Positions 1-6,915 of a stretch of DNA of 64,000 bases are shown here, piece by piece. The notes beneath the pieces were generated by a model. It made no database searches, had not been told where the DNA came from, and saw only the letters and a list, made by a program, of their open reading frames with translations. The position numbers and the translations under genes are program-made. How positions within the stretch are numbered: the first letter of the stretch is position 1; every line of letters starts with the position of its first letter. Origin of the DNA: UBA4744 sp963718995 (GTDB lineage: Bacteria > Actinomycetota > Acidimicrobiia > Spongiisociales > UBA4744); contig CAVRAP010000020.1 in NCBI GenBank assembly GCA_963718995.1, positions 1 to 64,000 of the forward strand. The letters are read 5' to 3'.

Positions 1-119
1 CCCGCTGACACGTGTAGTCGACCGTCCCTGTGGTAGGTGATCGAGACGCCGAGTTCTTGATAGACGGCTCGGCAGTCTTCGGGGTCGGAGCCGGCAGGCT
101 GTCGAGGATCAACAGGCAT
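1..119 (-). CDS. C-terminal part of a putative site-specific recombinase (partial)
   Basis: The minus-strand frame from 119 runs off the left edge and encodes about 39 residues, including AVYQELGVSITYHRDGRLHV. The pattern 'VY..LGVSITY...G.L.VSAG' resembles the end of actinobacterial serine-recombinase proteins, where a short beta-rich tail follows the coiled coil. The rest of the gene lies outside the window, so the family call rests on this tail alone. The ATG at 119 may be internal to a longer gene rather than a true start. It diverges from the toxin-antitoxin pair, which suits an accessory region. It could also be a fragment or a small unrelated protein. Confidence 0.35.
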   Translation of the reverse strand, partial: MPVDPRQPAGSDPEDCRAVYQELGVSITYHRDGRLHVSA

Positions 120-137
120 GTAGACATATCTGTCTAC
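120..137. promoter_or_regulatory. Inverted-repeat operator of the toxin-antitoxin pair
   Basis: Perfect 7-bp inverted repeat GTAGACA (120-126) and TGTCTAC (131-137) with a 4-bp spacer. It overlaps the likely -35 and spacer region of the promoter before the antitoxin gene, where antitoxin or toxin-antitoxin complexes usually bind for autorepression. The binding protein is inferred. Confidence 0.55.
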
Positions 138-150
138 TTTTGCGTATACT
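121..150 (+). promoter_or_regulatory. Promoter of the toxin-antitoxin operon, probably leaderless
   Basis: TAGACA (121-126) resembles a -35 box and TATACT (145-150) a strong -10 box, with an 18-bp spacer. The antitoxin ATG lies at 157, only 6 bases after the -10 box. Transcription would therefore start at or next to the A of the start codon and give a leaderless mRNA, which is common in actinobacteria. No Shine-Dalgarno is seen before the ATG. Confidence 0.55.
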
Positions 151-156
151 CCACCT

Positions 157-394
157 ATGAGTACCACCATCAGAGTGAGTGAGAGCACCAGGGATCGGTT
201 TGCACGGCTGGCCGATTCCACCGGACGTCCCATGACGCAGCTGTTGGATGAGGCAGCCGATGCACTGGAACGTCGCCTCTTCTTCGATCAAGATGACCGA
301 GCGGTTCGACGCACTCCGGCATGATGAGGCGGCGTGGGCCGAAATCGAGACGGAGCGGGACGTAGAGCACGGCGCTGCCAGTGATCGGTCCTGA
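157..394 (+). CDS. Antitoxin of a MazEF/PemIK-type pair (frameshifted)
   Basis: The first frame reads MSTTIRVSESTRDRFARLAD and then a ribbon-helix-helix-like segment (about residues 1-45, with 'TGRPMTQLLDEA'). It switches frame near 290-293 into MTERFDALRHDEAAWAEIET and ends at 394. This matches the usual layout of MazE-like antitoxins: an N-terminal DNA-binding part and a C-terminal toxin-binding tail with 'ALR.D..AW.E...ER'. Without the shift, the first frame would stop early at about 55 residues. One extra base is the simplest explanation. The stop overlaps the toxin start (TGATG), indicating translational coupling. The protein is expected to neutralise the toxin and repress the operon through the inverted repeat at 120-137. 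Confidence 0.7.
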
Positions 395-732
395 TGGCGC
401 CGCGGCGAGGCGAGATCTGGCTGGTTGACTTCGGGGAGCCGGTTGGGAGGGAGCAGTCGGGCCGTCGCCCGGCCGTGGTGGTTTCGGCAGACGCGCTCAA
501 TGAGAGTCCGGCCGGAGTGATCATGGTCGTCCCTTGCACAACCACCCATCGGGACCTCCCGTCCCACATCGAGATCGACCCCGCAGATTCCGGATTGGAA
601 GCGGTGAGCTACGCCAAGTGTGAGGACCTCAAGTCGGTTTCCGAACGGCGGATGATCGCTCGTCTCGGACAGGTCGGCCCTCAGGTGGCCTTCGAGATCG
701 GTCGGGTACTCCGTTTTCTGCTCGAACTCTGA
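394..732 (+). CDS. mazF: MazF/PemK-family toxin (endoribonuclease)
   Basis: A 112-residue protein beginning MAPRRGEIWLVDFGEPVGRE, the typical PemK/MazF start 'RGEIW.vdfg...G.EQ.grRPavVvs'. The family is a small SH3-like barrel that cuts mRNA at short sequences and halts translation when the antitoxin is lost. Further family features visible are 'VVSADALNESPAGVIMVVPC' in the core and 'SYAKCEDLKSVS..R' near the C-terminus. Length is normal for the family. The ATG overlaps the antitoxin stop. Cleavage specificity cannot be read from the sequence. Confidence 0.9.
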   Translation: MAPRRGEIWLVDFGEPVGREQSGRRPAVVVSADALNESPAGVIMVVPCTTTHRDLPSHIEIDPADSGLEAVSYAKCEDLKSVSERRMIARLGQVGPQVAFEIGRVLRFLLEL

Positions 733-805
733 CGGGCATGCGGCGTGACCTGATGGATCACAAGCGCAGGCCTGAGGAACCTCAACATCTTGGCTTGGGT
801 GAGCG

Positions 806-1186
806 TCAGGCGACTGTGGCGAGCGCGAAGATGTTGCCTTCACTGTCTTTGAACCAGGCGGCCTTCTGGCCGTCGGGCGTGGCAATAACGCCGTCCACAG
901 TTGCTCCCATCTCGCCAAAGTCGACATGCAGGAATGCCACACCCTTCGAGCGGAGATACGCCACTACTTCGTCGAAGTTCTCAAGCTTGAATCCGGCAGC
1001 GGTCGCCTGATTGGTCCCTGCCAATTCGGATTGATAGAGCAGAAATCCCACTCCTCCTGACTCGTACTCAAGATCTCCAAACGGACTCACTGCGATCGGG
1101 TCTAGACCTAGCTTCTCCGAATACCACTGTCGTGCTCGTTCGATATCGGCTGCCGGCAGAACGGGACGGATCGGTACGGTCGCCAT
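806..1186 (-). CDS. VOC (glyoxalase/bleomycin-resistance) family protein
   Basis: Starts MATVPIRPVLPAADIERARQ and runs about 126 residues, one betaalphabetabetabeta pair of the vicinal-oxygen-chelate fold. 'PVLPAADIERARQWYSEKLG' and the C-terminal 'DGQKAAWFKDSEGNIFAL' are typical of VOC domain ends. A GAGGGAG ribosome-binding site lies upstream; a GTG two codons earlier (1192) is an equally good start, and a longer N-terminus from an ATG at 1240 is possible. Substrate is unknown: members include glyoxalases, dioxygenases and antibiotic-binding proteins. No metal-binding set clear enough to assign catalysis is visible. Confidence 0.8.
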   Translation of the reverse strand: MATVPIRPVLPAADIERARQWYSEKLGLDPIAVSPFGDLEYESGGVGFLLYQSELAGTNQATAAGFKLENFDEVVAYLRSKGVAFLHVDFGEMGATVDGVIATPDGQKAAWFKDSEGNIFALATVA

Positions 1187-1438
1187 CGTCACAGGAACTC
1201 CCTCGCTAGCTACAACTCCCGCGGTTGGGGCTGTGCTCATTGCTTGACCGTTCAGAACCTTGGCGCAGCGTCGAGGCGATGTCAACACATCCCTACCCGT
1301 ATCCGGCAGTTCCGAGCAAACGACTGATCACGGTACGTAGCGGACTCGGCGGCAAAGGCCGCACACCTACTTGCCGGTATGGGCGGGAGCGGACTGTGGC
1401 AAAATGGCGTGAATCTCACCTGGGCTAAGGATGGAATT

Positions 1439-1624
1439 GTGAAGCTGAAGCTGTTCTCCGTGAAGACAGGCAATAGGAAAGCAAAGTTCGCCACTCTTGA
1501 GGCGGATGTGAATGCTTGGCTCGCCGATCATCCAGACATCGTCATCGAGAGCACGAACGACCTATCTCAACCGAACATGAGTTGGACGCATCTTGCACTA
1601 GCCGTCTGGTACACAGAGACGTAG
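1439..1624 (+). CDS. Small hypothetical protein (61 aa)
   Basis: From GTG at 1439 the frame encodes a 61-residue protein beginning with VKLKLFSVKTGNRKAKF. It has a predicted beta-strand, then a helix ('LEADVNAWLADHPDIVIEST') and a final strand ('WTHLALAVWYTE'). This compact betaalphabeta layout is reminiscent of small Cse60-like proteins, but I do not assign it to a family. A 15-bp direct repeat (CCGGCAGTTCCGAGC) occurs on both sides, at 1303-1317 and 1655-1669. There is no strong ribosome-binding site. Confidence 0.45.
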   Translation: MKLKLFSVKTGNRKAKFATLEADVNAWLADHPDIVIESTNDLSQPNMSWTHLALAVWYTET

Positions 1625-2145
1625 GCCTTCCACAGTCAACGAGACCGCCCAGAACCGGCAGTTCCGAGCGCTCATGTCAGCGAAACTCCATGGTCGAGTT
1701 CTCCGACCGTCGTACTGGGTTGGCCGCAGTTGTCGAAGGCTGTGTCATGGCATCACGGTGTGTCCCGTCCCATGACTGCGAGATGGTTAACACCGTCATT
1801 GCCGAGATGCTGGGCAACCTGGACCCTGACTTGGAATTCGAGATTCGAGATGCCGGAATGCATCTGCACGGCCCGGCAGTGCGTCGAAGCCTGCCGATGG
1901 TGCGCTCAACGATAAACCTCCCCGTAGCCAATCCCCTGGGTTCAGAACTGACGGTAATTAGCGGCGCAAGGCGGATGGCGAAGGAATGCCCTCCCTGGCT
2001 CTTCTCGTGAACCGCCCCAGCGTGTAACCCCGGATCCCTAGTTCCTCGACGCTGTTCAGAGCGTTACCCCAAGTGCCTGATCGCACCTCGTCGGCCCTGG
2101 CCGCCATCGCGATCAGTGCCGCCACATGCACGTCGACACCGGCCG
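1625..2145. other. About 520 bp with no supported gene
   Basis: Several overlapping open frames exist here on both strands, the longest plausible one being from an ATG near 1691 to 2010 on the plus strand. None has a recognisable domain, a good ribosome-binding site or a partner. The stretch may be decayed or strain-specific DNA between the toxin-antitoxin region and the oxidoreductase gene. Confidence 0.5.
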
Positions 2146-3069
2146 TCAGTCGACCAGGAGCACCGCCTTTCCGTTGACGTGCCGCTCCGCAAGAGCCGCA
2201 AAGGCCGTCGTGGCCTCCGTCCAGCTCACCTCTAAGCCAACATGGGGATTGAGTTCGCCGCGAGCGACCATGTCGGCGAGACGCTGGAGATCCGCACCGA
2301 AGCTGGGTGGCTGAGCGCTCGAGTAGACGAAGAACCCTTCGAGTCTGGCACCTGGGCGGCCGACAAAATCGCCAAAGCTGATCTCGGCGGCTCCACCGGA
2401 TGAGTTGCCGAACACAATCACGGCACCCTGGGGAGCGACGAGGCGGACGGCGCCGGCGAGCGACGCGCCCCCTACCGATTCGAGGATGACATCAAATGGC
2501 CCCTCGGCCTCGGCGATGTCAAAGACAACCCGATCGGCCCCCACGAGATCGAGGCCCTCCGCGTGGGCAGCGTCACGGGCAACCGCCGTCACCGAAGCAC
2601 CACCCCGGGCGGCCAGCTCGACGGCAAACCTCCCGACGCCGCCCGACGCCCCCGTGACCAGCACGCGACGGCCGAGGAGCTCGCCGCCCACACGCAGTGC
2701 TCGCAGGGCGGTCATGCCCGCGACCGGTAGGGTCGCCGCTGCCCCAAACGAGATACCTTCCGCAAGAACGGCCACCCGGTCGACAGATGCGCAGACGCGC
2801 TCCGCCCAGCCACCCTGGTCCACCCAAGCAACCACCCGGGTTCCCGGCGAAGGGCCCGATCCGTCCGCTGCGGCTTCCCGGACGACTCCAGCCACATCCT
2901 GACCGGGCCTCCACCCCTCGGGTCGGGCGGCGAGAAGCCGGAGCTCCCCACGGTTGATCGACACGGCCGCCACGTCCACAACCAGCTCGAATGGCATCGG
3001 GTCGGGTTCGGATACCTCGGCCAAATCGATACCCAGCCCGCTGTCACCCCCGTTGACAAGTGCACGCAT
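2146..3069 (-). CDS. Zinc-free quinone oxidoreductase-like MDR protein
   Basis: A 307-residue medium-chain dehydrogenase/reductase. The GroES-like N-terminal domain contains 'VSINRGELRLLAARPEGWRP' and 'GQDVAGVV'. The Rossmann domain has 'RVLVTGASGGVGRFAVELAA' (about residues 135-155), the NADPH-binding motif of quinone-oxidoreductase-type members. The catalytic and structural zinc ligands of alcohol dehydrogenases are absent, which fits the QOR/zeta-crystallin branch that reduces quinones or enones with NADPH. It stands alone on the minus strand, with a short AGGAGGAAG-type ribosome-binding site just before the ATG. Substrate is not predictable. Confidence 0.85.
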   Translation of the reverse strand: MRALVNGGDSGLGIDLAEVSEPDPMPFELVVDVAAVSINRGELRLLAARPEGWRPGQDVAGVVREAAADGSGPSPGTRVVAWVDQGGWAERVCASVDRVAVLAEGISFGAAATLPVAGMTALRALRVGGELLGRRVLVTGASGGVGRFAVELAARGGASVTAVARDAAHAEGLDLVGADRVVFDIAEAEGPFDVILESVGGASLAGAVRLVAPQGAVIVFGNSSGGAAEISFGDFVGRPGARLEGFFVYSSAQPPSFGADLQRLADMVARGELNPHVGLEVSWTEATTAFAALAERHVNGKAVLLVD

Positions 3070-3229
3070 TCTTCCTCCTCTTCACTTTCCGCAATCACCC
3101 TAGATGGGCCGAGATGACCGAATCCCAAGTGGTGCAGAACTGATCTACCACGATGCCGTTCGAGCCTTGGGCAGCCAAAGATCTGGACCGATTGCCGGTC
3201 GTGGCAGAGCCGGTTAGCGTCAGCGGATC

Positions 3230-3893
3230 TTGGACAGCCGATCTGCCGATCTTGAGGGTTCAAAACCAACCCTGAGGGGGTGGCTGCATGCAGTGATGTT
3301 CCCTGTTGCGGTTCTCGCAGGGATCGTCATTGTCTCGACTGCTCCTACGCAACCCGGTCGTATCGCTTCTGCGGTTTTCGCCGTAACTGCAGCTCTCCTG
3401 TTCGGCACAAGCGCGCTGACTTCATCGTGGCTCGTGGTCGCCTCGCGTTGAGGGACTCCTCCGACGCATGGACCACTCCAACATCTATCTGATCATTGCT
3501 GGTACGTACACGCCATTCGCCGTTTTAGCGTTGCCTCCTGGCAAGGGGCGAACGTTGCTTCTGATCGTGTGGATCGGCGCGTTAGCTGGAGTGGTGTTCA
3601 GAGTGTTTTGGATTGGGGCTCCCAGGTGGTTGTACACGACGTTGTACGTCGTTATCGGGTGGGTGGCAGTCTTCTTCTTGCCCGACTTGATTGACGGCGG
3701 TGGTGTTACAGCGGTCGTGCTGATCGTGGTTGGGGGTGTCTTGTACAGCCTCGGAGCCGTTGTCTATGGCATGAAACGTCCAAACCCCGCGCCCCGTTGG
3801 TTCGGATTTCATGAGGTCTTCCACACCCTGACCGCCGTTGCGTTCATAGCTCACTATGTGGCAGTGTGGCTCGTCGTCCACGCGATCACCTGA
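3230..3893 (+). CDS. Hemolysin III / TrhA-family membrane protein (frameshifted)
   Basis: Two frames join near 3418-3423. The first gives 'KPTLRGWLHAVMFPVAVLAG' and 'FGTSAL'; the second gives 'PRVEGLLRRMDHSNIYLIIA' and 'GTYTPFAV'. These are the first transmembrane segments and the conserved 'DHS.IY..IAGTYTP' motif of the hemolysin III (PAQR-like) family. Near the end are 'FGFHEVFHTLTA' and 'HYVAVW', carrying the conserved histidines. Seven transmembrane helices are expected. The function in bacteria is poorly known; related proteins affect membrane fluidity homeostasis. The TTG start at 3230 is a guess. A single-base error explains the break, since the frames read straight through the family pattern. 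Confidence 0.75.
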
Positions 3894-4039
3894 CGGCTAC
3901 CTATGCAATCCTCAGTCGGCCACCTTGCGGGTAGGGCCGAAGGCGTCTGCCTTCTCACGGCTGAACTCTGATGGATTGCCCCCATGTCGAGGGGTCGGCA
4001 CAACGAGCATCTGGTTTCTGTCGGTGTGGAAAGGTACAG

Positions 4040-4055
4040 TCGAACATATGTTCGA
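4040..4055. promoter_or_regulatory. LexA (SOS) box over the start codon of the DUF222-HNH gene
   Basis: TCGAACATATGTTCGA is a perfect 16-bp palindrome and exactly fits the actinobacterial SOS box TCGAAC-N4-GTTCGA. The ATG of the downstream gene (4048-4050) is inside the palindrome. A -10-like TACAGT at 4035-4040 would place the transcript start near the ATG. LexA binding here would block initiation directly. Confidence 0.85.
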
Positions 4056-5299
4056 TAGAGAAGAGATTCCGCCGAGTTTGGATCAGATGGAGCCGGGTCC
4101 GTTCCTGGCCGCCATCCTCGCAAACACCGATGTTGACCGGCTGTCGGGGCACGACCGGATCGTGGTCTTGCGGGCTCGCCAGCGGATGGCGTCTCATTAC
4201 CTGGCGCACGTGTATGCGGACATGGCTGCCGTGGCCGACGCCGTAGAAGATCTTGAGGGTGGTGAGGACCCAGAGCTCGTGGCCGAGGGTGCGGCGGCCG
4301 AGATCCGGGCCGCGCTTGCGTCTGACCCGTCGCGCAGCAGACCTGGAGCTGGATCTCGCTTTGGAACTCCGTCAACGCTTGCCCCGTCTGTGGCAAGCCT
4401 TCGCAGCCGGGGACGTCGATGTGCGTCGGGTCCGGACGATGGTCGGCAGCACCGGCCATCTCGATCGCGACACCGCCCGCATGGTGGTCGATCAGGTCAT
4501 CGACCGTGCCCCGCAACAGACGACTGGCCAACTGAAAGCGCATCTGCAGCGGCTCTGTATCGAAATCGACCCCCACGCTGCCGCGGCCCGCTACGACGAG
4601 GCAGTGACCCAGCGGAGGGTGATTGCAGACCTTTCCGATGACGGGACCGCTCAGCTCATGGGCTTGGCGCTATCCCCGGACCGTGTGGCCTCGGCCACCA
4701 CCCGTATCGACCAGCTCGCCCGTCGACTCAAGCGAGCCGGCGAAACACGCACGATGGACCAACTTCGTGCCGATGTCTTCTTGGACCTTCTCGAAGGTCG
4801 GCATCACCATCGATCCAAGCGCAGCAGCGGGGTTGAGCTGCGGGTCGATCTCGACACGCTCGCCGAGCTCTCAAACGCGCCGGGCGAGCTGGCCGGGTTC
4901 GGGCCGGTTATCGCGGATATCGCCAGGCAGGTAGCCGAGCGGCAACGAGACGGTAGTTCGTGGCGGTATGTCGTCACCGATCCCCATACCGGGATGCCGC
5001 TCCAGCACGGCACCACACGGCGGCGTCCAACCGCTACGCAACGACGCCATGTTGAGAACCGTGAGCCCCGGTGCATCTTTCCTGGTTGCCGGATGCCGTC
5101 GCAAGCTTGCGACCTGGATCATCGGATCGCTTGGGCACAGAGCCGGCGGACGGCCATCAAAGACCTGGCTCCGGTTTGTCGGCACGACCACGTGATCCGT
5201 CACCGTCATCTTTGGACCTACCGGCCGCTGGCGGGCGGCGACTACCTCTGGACCAGCCGACTCGGCCATACCTACACGACCAGCGGGCAACCGCCGTAG
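4048..5299 (+). CDS. DUF222 / HNH endonuclease (13E12-repeat family), SOS-regulated, frameshifted
   Basis: The protein begins MFDREEIPPSLDQMEPGPFL and has the helical DUF222 domain, followed by a C-terminal HNH domain with 'CIFPGCRMPSQACDLDHRIA' and 'LAPVCRHDHVIRH'. A one-base insertion in the TT at 4316-4317 splits the frame; removing it gives 'RAALRLTRRAADLELDLALE', as in homologues. Full length is about 416 residues, normal for the family. These proteins are often multicopy in actinobacteria and mobile. Several 13E12 genes of M. tuberculosis carry LexA boxes, and this one has a perfect box over its start. The HNH domain is probably a nuclease; its target is unknown. Confidence 0.85.
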
Positions 5300-5315
5300 A
5301 GGTGGGTCTGGCCCG

Positions 5316-5792
5316 CTACTTCTGGGAGCCCGGCCCGTAGTGGCCGGGGTAGGGGAGGTTGTGGCTTCTGAGCTGGGCAGTCGCAGCCTGCAGCGCCGAA
5401 ATCGACGTACGAGCGACATCCGCCAACGTTCGTTCGGGCCTTCCGTGATCGAGCCACTGGAGCGGTGTGGAGCCTCCCAGATCCGGATGAGGGCGGACGA
5501 ACCAGTCGGAGATCACTGCGCCGGTCACATCGTGTTGAAGCATCAGTTGGGTGATGCCTGCGATGTCTCCGCGTACTTGATGATGCTCGAACTGAAAAGC
5601 GGGATATACCTCCTGGGACAATCGGGCACCGATGCGAAGAACGTCACAGCGATCGAGGAGACACGTACCGCTACAGCCGAGATCATGGGCTGTTTGGGAA
5701 CGGGTCCAGAATGGCCCGACCAGGACAATCTCGGAGGCCGCGCTCGTCGCTTCAATCGCCTTACCCACGATACGCCTCGATCCATCGATCAA
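5316..5792 (-). CDS. Putative MbcA/ParS-like antitoxin-type protein
   Basis: A 158-residue protein. The N-terminal half contains a helix-turn-helix-like stretch ('TRSQTAHDLGCSGTCLLDRC') and 'YPAFQFEHHQVRGDI'. The C-terminal half has 'WFVRPHPDLGGSTPLQWLD', a pattern found in toxin-binding ParS/MbcA domains ('PHP.LGG.TP..WL..G'). The gene starts 32 bp inside the end of the tetR-type gene on the same strand, so the two are probably cotranscribed. No RES-type or other toxin partner is visible next to it, so it could be an orphan antitoxin or a regulator. The call rests on motif shape only. Confidence 0.5.
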   Translation of the reverse strand: MIDGSRRIVGKAIEATSAASEIVLVGPFWTRSQTAHDLGCSGTCLLDRCDVLRIGARLSQEVYPAFQFEHHQVRGDIAGITQLMLQHDVTGAVISDWFVRPHPDLGGSTPLQWLDHGRPERTLADVARTSISALQAATAQLRSHNLPYPGHYGPGSQK

Positions 5793-6333
5793 TGTGACCG
5801 TCGAGGAAAGCCTTATCGACGGGCGCCAGGCGGATGAACGCCCGGAAGAACAATGGGGCGAGGAGATCTTCTGTCATCTGGTCGGCGTTGAGATCCGCCG
5901 GCAGGTCTCCCGAGTTTGCAGCCAACTCCACGATGGAACGGATCCGTCCAAACCGAGCGCTGGTAAACCGCTCGTAGACGGCCGCCATCTGGGGGTCGCG
6001 TCGCGCCTCAGCAATGAGCGAGATCATCATCGGACCCATCGCGGGAGATCCCAGCCGATCCGCCAGCTCACCCAACACGGTGGACAAATCCTGGCGGAGA
6101 TTACCGCTGGTCGGCGCGTGTATCTGGGCGATCTTGCAGTTGATGGCATCCGTGAGAAGCTCGACACGATCCGACCAGTGGCGGTAGATCGTCGAGCGGG
6201 CGACTCCTGATCGCTCGGCGATGGCTTCAATCGATGTGCGTCCGAACCCGACCTCGCCGACCAGGGCCGCGGCTGCTTCCAGCACCACGTTGTGGGTTCG
6301 TTCTACTCGCGGATCAACCGCAGTTGTACTCAT
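5761..6333 (-). CDS. TetR-family transcriptional regulator
   Basis: A 190-residue protein with the N-terminal TetR helix-turn-helix: 'LVGEVGFGRTSIEAIAERSG' followed by 'VARSTIYRHWSDRVELLTDA'. The rest is an all-helical ligand-binding domain. It starts 95 bp from, and divergent to, a truncated MFS transporter gene. A perfect 12-bp inverted repeat lies between them, so the regulator likely represses both itself and the transporter until it binds a ligand of the pump. The ligand is unknown. Confidence 0.92.
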   Translation of the reverse strand: MSTTAVDPRVERTHNVVLEAAAALVGEVGFGRTSIEAIAERSGVARSTIYRHWSDRVELLTDAINCKIAQIHAPTSGNLRQDLSTVLGELADRLGSPAMGPMMISLIAEARRDPQMAAVYERFTSARFGRIRSIVELAANSGDLPADLNADQMTEDLLAPLFFRAFIRLAPVDKAFLDGHIDRWIEAYRG

Positions 6334-6351
6334 GACCTCAGTCTAATCGAG

Positions 6352-6382
6352 ACATAGATGTTGCGCTACACAACATCTATGT
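6352..6382. promoter_or_regulatory. TetR operator: 12-bp perfect inverted repeat
   Basis: ACATAGATGTTG (6352-6363) and CAACATCTATGT (6371-6382) are exact reverse complements separated by 7 bp. The repeat lies in the tetR/MFS divergent gap and overlaps the transporter promoter, the expected place and size for a TetR dimer site. Confidence 0.75.
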
Positions 6383-6390
6383 TCTATAGT
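6361..6390 (+). promoter_or_regulatory. Promoter toward the MFS gene, inside the operator
   Basis: TTGCGC (6361-6366) and TATAGT (6385-6390) with 18-bp spacing form a plausible sigma-70-type promoter. The operator covers the -35 box and spacer, so repressor binding would exclude RNA polymerase. A GGGAGGGAAG ribosome-binding site follows at 6415-6424. Confidence 0.45.
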
Positions 6391-6427
6391 GCAACACTCA
6401 TGTCCTATATCTTTGGGAGGGAAGGCG

Positions 6428-6688
6428 ATGCGAATTTCACCTGAACAGAAATACCGGCGGCGCTGGTGGACCCTGGGAGTCCTCAGCCTGAGCCTGGTCA
6501 TCATCGGACTCGACAACACCATCCTCAACGTCGCTCTTCCGACGTTGCAACAAGAGCTGTCGGCTTCTGCGTCTGAGCTGCAATGGATGGTCGACTCCTA
6601 TGTCCTGGTTTTCGCCGGGTTGCTTCTCACCATGGGCGCCGTCGGTGACCGTTTCGGACGCGCCAAGGCCCTGGTGATAGGACGGTGA
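6428..6688 (+). pseudogene. Truncated DHA2-type MFS drug transporter
   Basis: Encodes only 86 residues, starting MRISPEQKYRRRWWTLGVLS. It has the first two transmembrane helices and the MFS motif A region 'GDRFGRAKALVIGR', then stops. 'LDNTILNVALPTLQQELSAS' is typical of 14-helix DHA2 exporters, which are about 450-500 residues. No other frame of the next 220 bp (6689-6915) continues the family pattern, so this is a real truncation or rearrangement rather than one indel. The promoter, operator and ribosome-binding site are intact. The 6689-6915 stretch has no recognisable gene before the BMP lipoprotein starts. Confidence 0.8.
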
Positions 6689-6915
6689 TCGAGGAGCGCC
6701 TGCACCGTCTCCACCGGGCTGCTGTCGCCAGGTTCGGGGTAGCCAGGGCATGCTTGCCGTCCGGGATCGGCCAGGGGCTTTCGACCTTCGGGACACGACG
6801 ATGACCAGACTCTCCACCTCGCAGGCTGCATCGGCCGTGGTCCGCTGGTAGGTTGCTGGTGTCACCAGCCACGCAACATCCGGGAGTTTGCCGATTGGAG
6901 AGGGGACCAGTCTCG

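Noticed and set aside
109..942. Long minus-strand open frame of 277 codons over the toxin-antitoxin genes
   Set aside because: It covers the antitoxin, the toxin and part of the VOC gene on the other strand, has no domain and reads like a high-GC shadow frame.
2405..2902. 165-residue plus-strand open frame inside the quinone oxidoreductase gene
   Set aside because: Ala/Ser/Arg-rich shadow of the real minus-strand gene, with no start signal.
6428..6915. MFS transporter broken only by one indel
   Set aside because: No frame after 6688 continues the MFS pattern, so a simple frameshift cannot explain it; I call a truncation.
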